8,032 bases of DNA from B120-G9 sp034659895 (GCA_034659895.1 JAYEIF010000228.1:1-8032); one strand, 5' to 3'. Shown: positions 1 through 7,357, counted from the first letter of the stretch. Notes: a model not told the origin generated them from the sequence alone. Made by a program: numbers and translations.

Positions 1-101
1 TAGCGCTTGAAGCATTAACTGGAGCGCATACGATGTCCGAGCTTTCGGCCAAACATGGAGTTCATCCCAATATGATCTCACAGTGGAAACACCGGGTTTA
101 G
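1..101 (+). mobile_element. IS3-family transposase OrfA fragment (partial, broken)
   Basis: The plus strand from base 3 reads ALEALTGAHTMSELSAKHGV and then HPNMISQWKHRV before a TAG stop at 99-101. This is the helix-turn-helix part of IS3-family OrfA (usual pattern VALEALKG..TVAELA..FGVHPNQISQWK). Bases 1-2 (ta) fit the end of a Val codon, so the gene continues left of the window. OrfA is normally about 90-110 residues and is followed by OrfB with a DDE domain; here it ends in mid-domain and no OrfB follows. After the TAG the same frame reads KNLPELFS (102-125), which also resembles OrfA, so the stop may be a point mutation within a slightly longer fragment. It is non-functional and abuts the truncated Memo gene on the other strand. 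The family call is firm for so short a piece; the group within IS3 cannot be told. Confidence 0.8.
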
Positions 102-335
102 AAGAATCTTCCTGAATTGTTCTCCCTCAAGCAGTTTGTAAGCATAAGCGGCGGTTTTGCCAGAATAGATATAACCGGCGTGTGGAACTATCAAAGCCTG
201 AGGATGCCCCTTGACAGGAATTTTCTGAACTTCGGAAAACATCGTAGCGATGGTATTAACCAGCTCGCTGGGCTGTTTGGGGTAGAACTGCCCATCCCAG
301 GCAGAAGGTCTAATGTCAAATCTATTATCACTCAT
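78..335 (-). pseudogene. amrB: AmmeMemoRadiSam system protein B (Memo family), C-terminally truncated
   Basis: The 85-residue frame begins with the Memo N-terminus: an R/P-A-W-DGQFYP stretch (about 9-19), a helix, then ALIVPHAGYIYSGKTAAYAYKLL at about 47-69. H52 corresponds to one of the conserved metal-site-like histidines of the family. Full Memo proteins are about 260-280 residues, so two thirds are missing, including the later GPSH-type histidine and the Asp/His pair. Homology fades at about FRKIL (near base 102), and the last residues are read from IS3 OrfA DNA, ending at a stop at 78-80. The start is an ATG at 333-335 with AAAGGA about 13 nt upstream. It lies 81 nt downstream of the purine nucleoside phosphorylase on the same strand and is probably co-transcribed. 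The family's biochemical role is unsettled; it is often found with AMMECR1 and radical-SAM partners, neither seen here. The truncated product is unlikely to work. An assembly chimera is the alternative to real gene loss. Confidence 0.75.
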
Positions 336-416
336 ATTTGTATCTTTATCCTTTGGTTATGCTCGAACACTCCTATGCTTATGGTACGGCGGGGGAGAGC
401 AAAAGTCAAACCTTCC

Positions 417-1247
417 CTACATCCTCTCCACACACCCTGCTATTAACTCGCGGAGTTTGGGTTCCGCCTTGGTGGCGTTGCCTATGACATTCTCCAGCGA
501 ACAGGGTTTCATCGCATCCGGAAGTCCCATATCAGTAATTATCGAGAAGCCAAGCACCTTATTATGCTGATGGTGTGCCGTAATCACTTCCGGCACAGTT
601 GACATTCCGACAGCGTCGGCTCCAAATCCGCGCAGCATACGGTACTCAGCAGCTGTCTCAAGGCAGGGTCCTGTCAGGCCGACATAGACTCCTTCTTGAA
701 GAGGGAGATTTTGCTGAAGTGCGATATCTTTAGCCAGTTGCTGATACTCGTGATTGTAAACCTCGTACATATCAGGGAAGCGGTCGCCCAAGTTGTCGTC
801 GTTGGGACCAATCAACGGATTGCCGGGGAAGAAGTTAATATGGTCTTTTATGAGCATTATATCGCCTGCTTTGAAATTCGGATTTAAACCGCCGGCGGCG
901 TTGGAAACGATGAGTGTTTCAATACCGAGCTTTTTGAGTATTCGCACAGGGAAAGCAATTTGTTGAAAACTGTAACCTTCATAGTAGTGGAATCTTCCCT
1001 GCATACAAACAACTGAATGTCCTCGAAGTTTACCAAACAACAATCGACCAGCGTGAGATTCAACTGTTGATACCGGAAAATGGGGAATCTTGTCATAGTC
1101 GACAGTCCCTGTCATTTCAATACCATCAACGAGTGAACCAAGACCTGTACCGAGGATAATTCCAACCTCCGGCTTGAAGTTTACCTGACTTTTGATATAG
1201 TCTGTGGCTTCATTGGACATCCTGTGAAATTCTTCAATGGTCTGCAT
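417..1247 (-). CDS. punA: Purine nucleoside phosphorylase (trimeric, PNP-I type)
   Basis: This is a cytosolic enzyme that splits purine (deoxy)nucleosides with phosphate to base plus (deoxy)ribose-1-phosphate in purine salvage. Its 276 residues match the usual length of the trimeric family. Visible motifs are the phosphate loop GTGLGS (33-38), SHAGR with H65, GRFHYYEGY (84-92, holding R85, H87 and E90), SNAAGG (115-120), GPCLET with the purine-contacting E197, and GMSTVPEV (214-221). At 237-239 the sequence is ITD: the residue matching human Asn243 is Asp239. The C-terminal KAEPKL segment resembles Bacteroidetes-type members. The ATG is supported by AAGGA at 1256-1260, 8 nt upstream. The gene has its own likely promoter (1294-1321) and is insulated from divIVA by the terminator at 1332-1377. 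The truncated amrB follows. The family is certain; the exact substrate preference (6-oxo or also 6-aminopurines) is open. Confidence 0.95.
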   Translation of the reverse strand: MQTIEEFHRMSNEATDYIKSQVNFKPEVGIILGTGLGSLVDGIEMTGTVDYDKIPHFPVSTVESHAGRLLFGKLRGHSVVCMQGRFHYYEGYSFQQIAFPVRILKKLGIETLIVSNAAGGLNPNFKAGDIMLIKDHINFFPGNPLIGPNDDNLGDRFPDMYEVYNHEYQQLAKDIALQQNLPLQEGVYVGLTGPCLETAAEYRMLRGFGADAVGMSTVPEVITAHHQHNKVLGFSIITDMGLPDAMKPCSLENVIGNATKAEPKLRELIAGCVERM

Positions 1248-1293
1248 TAGTTAATTCCTTTCGCTGCAAATGTTATATGTTCTTGCTTGTGGG

Positions 1294-1321
1294 AATATAG
1301 CATAACCATTCTTATAGTCAG
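1294..1321 (-). promoter_or_regulatory. Likely sigma70-type promoter of the PNP gene
   Basis: On the minus strand a -35-like CTGACT (1316-1321, 4 of 6 to TTGACA) is followed after 16 bp by TATATT (1294-1299). A TG one base upstream makes this an extended -10 (TGCTATATT). It lies between the divIVA terminator and the PNP start, leaving a leader of about 40 nt that carries the AAGGA ribosome site. The position makes functional sense, but the match is by eye only. Confidence 0.45.
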
Positions 1322-1331
1322 TAGAAAAAGT

Positions 1332-1377
1332 AAAAAAAGACCGGCCAAGGGGGGATAACAATTGAGCCGGTCTTTTT
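1332..1377 (-). terminator. Bidirectional intrinsic terminator after divIVA
   Basis: A perfect GC-rich stem GACCGGC (1339-1345) / GCCGGTC (1366-1372) is flanked on one side by seven A (1332-1338) and on the other by five T (1373-1377). Pairing of the A and T runs extends the stem to 12 bp around a 20-nt loop. Read on the minus strand it ends in a T run and sits 26-71 nt past the divIVA stop, so it should end the divIVA transcript before PNP. The symmetry lets it work in either direction. Confidence 0.9.
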
Positions 1378-1402
1378 ATTAGATGGGGGGAACTATTTTT
1401 AA

Positions 1403-2371
1403 CTATAACTTGTCAGCTTTATCCATTTCTTCTTCGAATTTAGCGGCCACATTATCAAGCTCGTTAGCGAGATCTTTTGCGTCCATAGACGTTTTCTTCT
1501 CAGTGTTATCCTTGTCGACATCAATGGAATTGTGTTCTGTGATTTCGTTTTCATCGTGCGTCTGGGTTTTTATTTTGTCTGTGCTGTTTCTGTCGGATTT
1601 TACACTGTTATCTGCAACAAATCCATCGGGGACATTATCTCCCAAAGCGGCAATCTCAACTGTTTCACCATCAGGTGATGCGGCTGGTGTCATATCGTTA
1701 TCTATTGTCTGGTCATGATTTCCTTTGTAGCCCTCGAGAGCGGCAGCCAATTCGGGATCGACAGGTTTATCACCTGATTCATCCTGGATTGTAGTGTCGT
1801 CTGACTGTTCGACATCTGTTACTGATTGAGATGATTCGTCATTGGCAGTTTCGGATTCACCATGAGTGAGGTCTATTGATTTGGTAGCTTCAATATCAGC
1901 ATCAGATGAATTGATTTCAGAATCATCAATCGACAGCTCTTCAATTGTCTCAAGATGTGACTTGATTAGATTGCGCAGTTTGGTCATATATGATTTCTTG
2001 GTCAACTGGAGTTTTGTAATCTCTTCCTCAAAATTCGTGATTTTACTGGCTCGTGAGTTAATGATTTCGTTTGTCTCTATTTTTGCTTGATCGGTAATCA
2101 GCTTGGCTTCTTTTTTAGCATTTTCAACAGTCAGGTCGGCATTGCGTCGGGCATCAATGGCGGCGCTCTTGATAGTATTTTCATATTGACGAAGGTCGAT
2201 GAGCTGAGTTTTCAATGAATCAATTTCCATGGACAGCTTCAGTTCTTTCTGCTTTGCATTGTCCATAGCAGTAGCTATCTGTTCGAGGAAATCTCTTACA
2301 TTGTCTTTGTTGTATCCTCGCATCTGAGGCTCGAACTCGAAATTTCTAATATCGTTTGGTGACAAATCCAT
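1403..2371 (-). CDS. divIVA: DivIVA-family protein with long acidic tail
   Basis: DivIVA proteins are coiled-coil scaffolds at curved membrane sites (poles, septa) that recruit partners for division, growth or chromosome positioning. From the chosen start the N-terminus LSPNDIRNFEF..QMRGYNKDNV aligns without gaps to B. subtilis DivIVA, placing Met17-Arg18 where that protein has the membrane-inserting Phe17-Arg18. The second coiled coil, with KKEAKLI and EIINSRASK (about 86-110), also matches, up to about residue 148. Residues 149-322 are an extra, low-complexity, Asp/Glu/Ser/Thr-rich tail, ending in a predicted helix (about 298-322). The ATG at 2369-2371 is preferred over the in-frame ATG two codons upstream (2375-2377) because GTGAG lies about 6 nt before it and the family numbering fits. 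It follows the signalling operon after 200 nt and ends at the strong terminator. What the tail binds is unknown. Confidence 0.9.
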   Translation of the reverse strand: MDLSPNDIRNFEFEPQMRGYNKDNVRDFLEQIATAMDNAKQKELKLSMEIDSLKTQLIDLRQYENTIKSAAIDARRNADLTVENAKKEAKLITDQAKIETNEIINSRASKITNFEEEITKLQLTKKSYMTKLRNLIKSHLETIEELSIDDSEINSSDADIEATKSIDLTHGESETANDESSQSVTDVEQSDDTTIQDESGDKPVDPELAAALEGYKGNHDQTIDNDMTPAASPDGETVEIAALGDNVPDGFVADNSVKSDRNSTDKIKTQTHDENEITEHNSIDVDKDNTEKKTSMDAKDLANELDNVAAKFEEEMDKADKL

Positions 2372-2417
2372 ATACATCTCACTTATTCTAAAGGTTCATC
2401 CAATTCACAATTTACAT

Positions 2418-2450
2418 AGCCGCCATATCGGCTGAGCTGTTTATGAACAG
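2418..2450 (-). promoter_or_regulatory. Two small inverted repeats upstream of divIVA
   Basis: AGCCG (2418-2422) pairs with CGGCT (2429-2433) around 6 nt, and CTGTT (2437-2441) pairs with AACAG (2446-2450) around 4 nt. Both lie 47-80 nt upstream of the divIVA start, in its probable leader or operator region. The rest of the gap 2372-2578 is very AT-rich. It contains CTCAA-TAT-TTGAG (2524-2536) past the upstream kinase gene, but that has no T run and is not a convincing terminator. I found no well-spaced -35/-10 pair here. The stems are short, so this is a weak call. Confidence 0.25.
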
Positions 2451-2578
2451 TTTCATTATGACACACATTAATTGTATCGGGAGTTTCTTGTAAAAAATTA
2501 AGCAAATTTATAATTATTTTTTGCTCAATATTTGAGGAAAATAATTGTCGGTTCTTAATAAATACAAGACAGGTTAGT

Positions 2579-4267
2579 TTAGGAAACCACGCTTGGCTCG
2601 ACTGTTGTGGCAGCTAAAGGAAAATCAATGAAGAATATCGTCCCTTGTCCCACTATGGAATCCACATTAAGGTGACCGTTGTGGTTGTCAACGATACGCT
2701 TGCACACCATTAATCCGTAGCCGTGACCATCTTTTTTGGTTGTGAACCGCTGGTTGAACATTTGAGACAGCCGTTCCGGTTCAATACCTGTTCCTGTGTC
2801 GGCAATGGATATGCTGAACCGTTGCCCGTCATTGTCAACATTTACCCGAGCTGTTATCTGACGAGTTTCACAGCCCCGAGTAGCATCGGCAGCATTGTTG
2901 AAGATATTGTAAAGAAGCTGCTGAATATGTGTAGCATCAGCCTCAAGAGGAATGTTCATATCTACCTTTTCAAAATCGATGACTACATCTTTGAATCTCT
3001 TTTGCGGTTTTAGATAGTCGACAACTTCAGAAAGAAGGTCATTGAAGTTTATCATTTCTTTTTTGGATGCTGTGTTGGAAAGGTCCATGAGATTCGACGT
3101 GAATCTTTTCATTCGTTCAATATGGCTGAAAATTGCCTTCATGTGTTTATCAATGTTGTCGTAAGCTTTCTTGCTGAGAAGAACATCAAGGAGAGAGAGG
3201 TTCCCTGCCACTACACCAAGAAAGTTATTTAGCTCGTGTCCTATTTCGGCTGACATTTCTCCTCGTGTTGCCATCTTTTCAAGGGAGATTGTTTCATCCT
3301 GAAGCTCTTTTAGTTTTGTGTAAGCGTTCTGGGTTTCTTCGAGAAGAAATAGATTTTCAAGTGAAAGCGCCAGTTGATTGGCGGCCATGCTTAGAAGGTT
3401 AAAATTAGCAGTACCGATAGATTGAGAGATTTCTGTCGGCGGAATCATGATTACCCCATAGATGGAATCTGCTCGCTTGATAGGGACGATAACCGCTTGT
3501 CCTTTGTCGAGAAACCATGATGGAAGAATGTCATTTACAATTTTCGTATTAGAGATACAATTATGCAGCGGGTGTTCTTCTGGAGAGGGGATTAAATGCG
3601 GTTCTGTGAAGTTTTCAGAAATGCACTTAAGTAAAGCGTCAATTATTGCTTTATCCGATAGAATGCGCTTAGAGACATTATCATCTACTATTGTGATACA
3701 TTGGAATTGTCCCTTTGGTCTGTCCCAATAAAGCACCGTGCCGCAGTCTGCCCCACTCTGCATCATGATAAAATGCAGCGACGCTGAACTCACAGAAATT
3801 TGATCCCCTGCTGTCTGAAGCATCTGATTGAAATCTGAAAGACTCTCCAATTTTTCACCGGAAGTTTTGTATGCAGATTCCTTGCGAATTTTATCAACCG
3901 CCTTGCTAACCGACCGTCGAATTTCTGTCAGTTCAAAGGGCTTCATTATATAATCAATGGCGTTATGTTTGATGGCATCCTTGGCATTGTCGAGATTAGC
4001 ATATCCGGTCATGAAGATAACACCTGTATCAGGCCAGTTTTTATGGATATGTTCTACCATCTCAATGCCATTCATTTCAGGCATTCTGATGTCCGTGATA
4101 ACAAGATCCGCTGGTTTGTCTTTCAACATATTGAGAGCGTCGGTTGCGCTTTCGGCAGTGCGTATTACATAGCTTTCGTCTTCGAGAGAGTCGCAAATTA
4201 GCGAAAGAACAATGCTCTCATCATCGACAGCGAGAATTTGTATTTTGCCAGTTTTTGGATTACTCAT
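2579..4267 (-). CDS. Soluble REC-GAF-histidine kinase hybrid
   Basis: A cytosolic signalling protein of 562 residues without membrane segments. Domain order: receiver (about 9-125) with acidic pair D15/D16, phospho-acceptor D59 (VITDIRMPEMNG), T87 and K109-P110; a GAF-like domain (about 140-310) ending in the typical AANQLALSLENL helix; a coiled linker; a dimerisation and phosphotransfer segment with H344 in GHELNN; and an ATPase domain with N box NIFNNAADA (454-462), G1 DTGTG (490-494) and G2 GHGYGL (514-519). All catalytic residues look intact. The receiver is at the N-terminus, the reverse of classical hybrid kinases, so phosphorylation of D59 probably controls the kinase's own activity. 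It is the last gene of the operon, 36 nt after the single receiver. No clear ribosome site precedes the ATG; the TATATATG context resembles that of the preceding gene. The GAF ligand and the final target are unknown. Confidence 0.92.
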   Translation of the reverse strand: MSNPKTGKIQILAVDDESIVLSLICDSLEDESYVIRTAESATDALNMLKDKPADLVITDIRMPEMNGIEMVEHIHKNWPDTGVIFMTGYANLDNAKDAIKHNAIDYIMKPFELTEIRRSVSKAVDKIRKESAYKTSGEKLESLSDFNQMLQTAGDQISVSSASLHFIMMQSGADCGTVLYWDRPKGQFQCITIVDDNVSKRILSDKAIIDALLKCISENFTEPHLIPSPEEHPLHNCISNTKIVNDILPSWFLDKGQAVIVPIKRADSIYGVIMIPPTEISQSIGTANFNLLSMAANQLALSLENLFLLEETQNAYTKLKELQDETISLEKMATRGEMSAEIGHELNNFLGVVAGNLSLLDVLLSKKAYDNIDKHMKAIFSHIERMKRFTSNLMDLSNTASKKEMINFNDLLSEVVDYLKPQKRFKDVVIDFEKVDMNIPLEADATHIQQLLYNIFNNAADATRGCETRQITARVNVDNDGQRFSISIADTGTGIEPERLSQMFNQRFTTKKDGHGYGLMVCKRIVDNHNGHLNVDSIVGQGTIFFIDFPLAATTVEPSVVS

Positions 4268-4303
4268 ATATACATACCGTGCTCTATTGCCATATTAGCA
4301 TTT

Positions 4304-4675
4304 TCATTGTTCCATTGTGTTGGAAACAGTTCGTATTAGTTCCTTGATGGAAAAAGGCTTTGATAAAAACGCACAAGCGCCGTTGTTTATTGACTGACTG
4401 ACAGTGTGTAAACTAGAGAAGCCGGAAATGACAATTACCTTGTAATCCGAGTTGGTTTCACGGGCAAATTTCACAACCTCTTCACCTGAGACATGCGGCA
4501 TTTTCAGATCAGTGATAATAAGGTCGTACCGACATTTCTTAATCCGCTCAATAGCATCATCGCCATCACCAACTACGCTGACGTCATAATCATCACTGAG
4601 AATCTCAAATAGAAACGAGCGGATTATCTCTTCGTCATCGACAATTAATATTGAACGTTTTTCTAAAGTTTCCAT
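4304..4675 (-). CDS. Single-domain response regulator (REC only)
   Basis: This is a stand-alone CheY-like receiver of 123 residues. Numbered from the ATG, it has the acidic pair D13/D14 (ILIVDDEE), phospho-acceptor D56 in LIITDLKMPHVSG, S84 at the switch position and K106-P107 (FLSKPF). It ends right after the last receiver helix, so there is no DNA-binding or enzymatic output. It sits between the membrane kinase (21 nt upstream) and the REC-GAF-kinase (36 nt downstream), and may shuttle phosphate between them or bind a partner protein; that is inference from position. A GTG at 4682-4684 is an alternative start adding three residues. Neither start has a clear ribosome site; ATG is preferred because it is the commoner codon and its context resembles that of the next gene. 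Confidence 0.92.
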   Translation of the reverse strand: METLEKRSILIVDDEEIIRSFLFEILSDDYDVSVVGDGDDAIERIKKCRYDLIITDLKMPHVSGEEVVKFARETNSDYKVIVISGFSSLHTVSQSINNGACAFLSKPFSIKELIRTVSNTMEQ

Positions 4676-4696
4676 ATATATCACAATTTTTGCAGT

Positions 4697-6367
4697 CTAA
4701 GATGAAAATATCTTTCCAGCTGTATTATCGTCACTTACTAAGTCTCTCTGAATCGGTAGAATCACTGTAAAAGTAGTGCCTTCCCCAACAGTTGAATCGA
4801 CATTTATTTCACCACCATGATTTGTTATAATTCCATAGCTAAGGGACAACCCAAGACCGGTTCCCTTTCCGACTTCTTTGGTCGTGAAAAATGGTTCGAA
4901 TATCTTCTTCATAGTCTCTGGCGATATTCCGTGACCTTTGTCGCTTACCTTGAATTCCACAGTGCCCTTAAACTCGCCTACCGGCGGACTATAGCTGGTT
5001 GCAATAGCTATCTCCGATCCATGTGAGGAGGCGTGCATAGCATTTATGATAAGATTTGTAAGAACCTGCTGGATTTGACCCTCATTTGCCTGGATTTCAG
5101 GCATCTCCGGAGTCAGGTCAGTCTTTACAGCAATTTTATTCATGCGGAGTTGGTGCTCTACAAAGGTGATTGTGTCCTTTACTGTCTTATTTGGATCAAC
5201 CTTGCCAACCTCGTCTGTGCTGGACGAACGGGAGAATCGAAGCAGGTTCTGGACAATTGCCTTGCATCTTTTAACCTGAGTTTCAATATATGATATGTAG
5301 CGAATATATCCTTCGATATTATTGTTTTTATCCTCTTCAGCGGATTCCTTACGCATCTTCTCCAGAGTGAACTGAGCATATCCCAAAATGCCACCCAGCG
5401 GGTTGTTGAGCTCATGCGCCACACCTGCGGCTAACTGGCCGATTGCACCCATTTTCTCAGACTGGATGAGGTGCGATTGGGCTTCCTTCAAAGCAATAGT
5501 ACGTTCGACAATTTTATCTTCAAGATTTCGATTATATTCCTCGATTTCGTCCCGCGATTGCCGCAGCGATTTTATCATTCTATTGAAGGTTTTTGCAAGA
5601 TGACCAATTTCGTCCTTCTGGCTGATATTGACCTCTTGTGTGAGATCACCTCGGCTAACTTTGTCTGTTACCTCCACCAGCATACCGACTGGTTTGGTAA
5701 TGACCCTGATTAGCGCAATAAGAACCAGAATAGACAGTACAAGAACAATAATAGCTGTGAAAATAGATCCACGGCGTGATGCCGCGATAGCTTCATTTAC
5801 CGATTTCTGTGACAGGATAAGTTTGATAGATCCTATCACTTCTGTAGTATATTCTTTACTGCCGGATGATTTATTACTTCCTGTCATTCCCAGTGTCTCC
5901 CTGCTGCGCTTCTCTTTGCGGGATATTACGGGAGTATTCAGTTCGATAAATTCTTCGCCGTTATTAAGTTCAATGTAGTATTGGTGACAATTGGCATGAC
6001 GAAAATCATGAGAATTTATTCGACTTGATTTTTCAACGTCACGTTCATCCCACTCACCCAGACTGGTAAGGATAATGCCTTTATTATTAGTAACATTAGC
6101 ATATTTGAAGTCGGAGAAGTTATTAAGAACCGATAATAGTTCTTTGAGCTCATATTTTGATTCAAAGATTACGCCGCTCTCTGCGTTTACGGAGAGAATA
6201 TGAATCATGGTTTCGCCCTTTGTCAATAGCTCCCTGCGATAGCTTTCAGCCTGCCCTTGAGTCATATAAATACTGGTTACTGTCATACTGATGAGGAGCA
6301 TTGCTGACACAGAAAGTACGAACTTGGTTGTTAGCTTGAAACTATGGAAGTGTTCGAATAGTTTCAT
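4697..6367 (-). CDS. Membrane sensor histidine kinase (periplasmic domain, HAMP, HisKA, HATPase)
   Basis: An inner-membrane kinase of 556 residues. Transmembrane helix 1 is about 15-35. A periplasmic domain (about 36-198) resembles CHASE8 in its GETMIHILSVNAESGVIF..KYELKELL stretch and carries a polar insert rich in His and charged residues (about 110-175). Transmembrane helix 2 is about 200-222, followed by HAMP (about 222-275), a coiled coil (270-305), the H box GVAHELNNPLG with H318, the N box with N438/N442, G1 DKGHG (476-480) and G2 GKGTGLGL (500-507). All catalytic motifs are intact, so it should autophosphorylate. It overlaps the upstream binding-protein gene by 4 nt (ATGA), and a near-perfect Shine-Dalgarno lies inside that gene's end, so the two are made together. 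This suggests the binding protein presents a ligand to the sensor domain (inference). The following receiver is the likely phosphate acceptor. Confidence 0.95.
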   Translation of the reverse strand: MKLFEHFHSFKLTTKFVLSVSAMLLISMTVTSIYMTQGQAESYRRELLTKGETMIHILSVNAESGVIFESKYELKELLSVLNNFSDFKYANVTNNKGIILTSLGEWDERDVEKSSRINSHDFRHANCHQYYIELNNGEEFIELNTPVISRKEKRSRETLGMTGSNKSSGSKEYTTEVIGSIKLILSQKSVNEAIAASRRGSIFTAIIVLVLSILVLIALIRVITKPVGMLVEVTDKVSRGDLTQEVNISQKDEIGHLAKTFNRMIKSLRQSRDEIEEYNRNLEDKIVERTIALKEAQSHLIQSEKMGAIGQLAAGVAHELNNPLGGILGYAQFTLEKMRKESAEEDKNNNIEGYIRYISYIETQVKRCKAIVQNLLRFSRSSSTDEVGKVDPNKTVKDTITFVEHQLRMNKIAVKTDLTPEMPEIQANEGQIQQVLTNLIINAMHASSHGSEIAIATSYSPPVGEFKGTVEFKVSDKGHGISPETMKKIFEPFFTTKEVGKGTGLGLSLSYGIITNHGGEINVDSTVGEGTTFTVILPIQRDLVSDDNTAGKIFSS

Positions 6368-7323
6368 CGATACACCTCCTTGGCTATTGCAACTAGACCT
6401 TCAGGAATTTCAATATTGATGTGATGAGCTGTTTTCTCATTATAATGGAACCAGATAACGTCCGCAACTGAGACTCTTATATTCCCCGGAGATTCACCAT
6501 CAAGTACTCTGTTGGCAATTTTACCTGCTTGGTAGCCAACGGATTTATAGTCAAAATCGAGTGCAAATAAAGCTCCCGATTCTACGACATAATGAGAGAA
6601 TCCCATAAACGGGATACCTTTACGAAGAGCATTGAGCAGGATATATCTGGTTGATTTCTGAGTGAAAAGTTCCGGATCAGCTACTGACCAGATACCATCA
6701 ACGCTATTTGCGAGAGAATCGAGCGCCGTTGGTATTTGCTTTTCATTTTCAATCTTAATTGCTTTAAGAGATAATCCCATATCCTGAGCCACAACTCTGG
6801 CAGGTGGAATAAGACTTGCTGTAGCATCTGTGTACATCACCCCGAGTTTACTCATATTCGGCACAATCTTTTTGAAATACTTAAACTGAATATGAGTGGG
6901 GATATTCAGAGATGCGCCGGTGATATTTTCTCCCGGATGGCTGGCGGATTCCACAAATCCCGACAGAGCAGGATAAAGCACTGCACCAAAGACAATAGGA
7001 ATATCTTTCAATTCTTTTTTGGCAAATCTGGTAGCTGGGCTTCCAATAGTGAGAATCAAGCGGGGGGATAGCGTTTTGATAGAATCTATAACGGCTTTGG
7101 CATCTTCAGGATTCTGAGTTAGACTGAAAGTGTGAAAGCTCACATCCGATTGTGAACGCGATATTACTTTATGGGCTCCATGTAATGTTCTCAAAGTGGA
7201 GGTCAGTGAATCACCAATAAGTACTGCTATTGACGTATCAGCATTAACCGGTTCAGCAATACCACTGATACCGAAAATCAACGTTGCGAGTAATAATAAA
7301 AGGTGTCTTGTCAGTCCAGTCAT
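6364..7323 (-). CDS. Exported ABC-type substrate-binding protein (PF04392-like)
   Basis: A periplasmic binding protein of 319 residues. The signal peptide has Arg6, a Leu-rich core (8-20) and a likely cut after VNA at 26-28; there is no lipobox Cys. The mature part follows the ABC_sub_bind (TrpX/YtlA-like) family: IPIVFGAVLYPALSGFVES (108-126), PGENITGASLN (130-140), LGVMYTDATAS (160-170), and the late segment SGALFALDFDYKSVGYQAGK with RVLDGESPG (about 249-280). Members bind small molecules such as amino acids in a two-lobed fold. No permease or ATPase gene lies nearby; a histidine kinase follows with a 4-nt overlap, so a sensory role is more likely than transport. The ATG is forced by an in-frame TAG eight codons upstream. 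GGAG (7338-7341 on the complement) is 14 nt away, rather far, so the start may be weak. The ligand cannot be told from sequence. Confidence 0.92.
   Translation of the reverse strand: MTGLTRHLLLLLATLIFGISGIAEPVNADTSIAVLIGDSLTSTLRTLHGAHKVISRSQSDVSFHTFSLTQNPEDAKAVIDSIKTLSPRLILTIGSPATRFAKKELKDIPIVFGAVLYPALSGFVESASHPGENITGASLNIPTHIQFKYFKKIVPNMSKLGVMYTDATASLIPPARVVAQDMGLSLKAIKIENEKQIPTALDSLANSVDGIWSVADPELFTQKSTRYILLNALRKGIPFMGFSHYVVESGALFALDFDYKSVGYQAGKIANRVLDGESPGNIRVSVADVIWFHYNEKTAHHINIEIPEGLVAIAKEVYR
6373..6381 (-). promoter_or_regulatory. Strong ribosome binding site for the sensor kinase
   Basis: AAGGAGGTG on the minus strand lies 5 nt before the kinase ATG (7 nt from the AGGAGG core) and encodes the last residues of the binding protein. 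With the ATGA overlap it fixes the kinase start and implies translational coupling. It is much stronger than the ribosome sites of the other genes in the operon, which are weak or absent. Confidence 0.9.
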
Positions 7324-7357
7324 TATGCTGACGAAAGCTCCTAACTATACTGTAATA

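Noticed and set aside
884..1096. A 70-codon minus-strand frame inside the phosphorylase gene
   Set aside because: It overlaps the strongly conserved phosphorylase frame completely and resembles nothing.
2524..2536. CTCAA-TAT-TTGAG as a terminator for the signalling operon
   Set aside because: The stem is only 5 bp and AT-rich, and no T run follows on either strand.
3957..4347. Several plus-strand frames opposite the receiver domain of the REC-GAF-kinase
   Set aside because: They are antisense shadows of a clear receiver-domain coding sequence, with no ribosome sites.
5179..5424. An 81-codon minus-strand frame inside the sensor kinase gene
   Set aside because: It lies wholly within the H-box region of the kinase in another frame and has no family resemblance.
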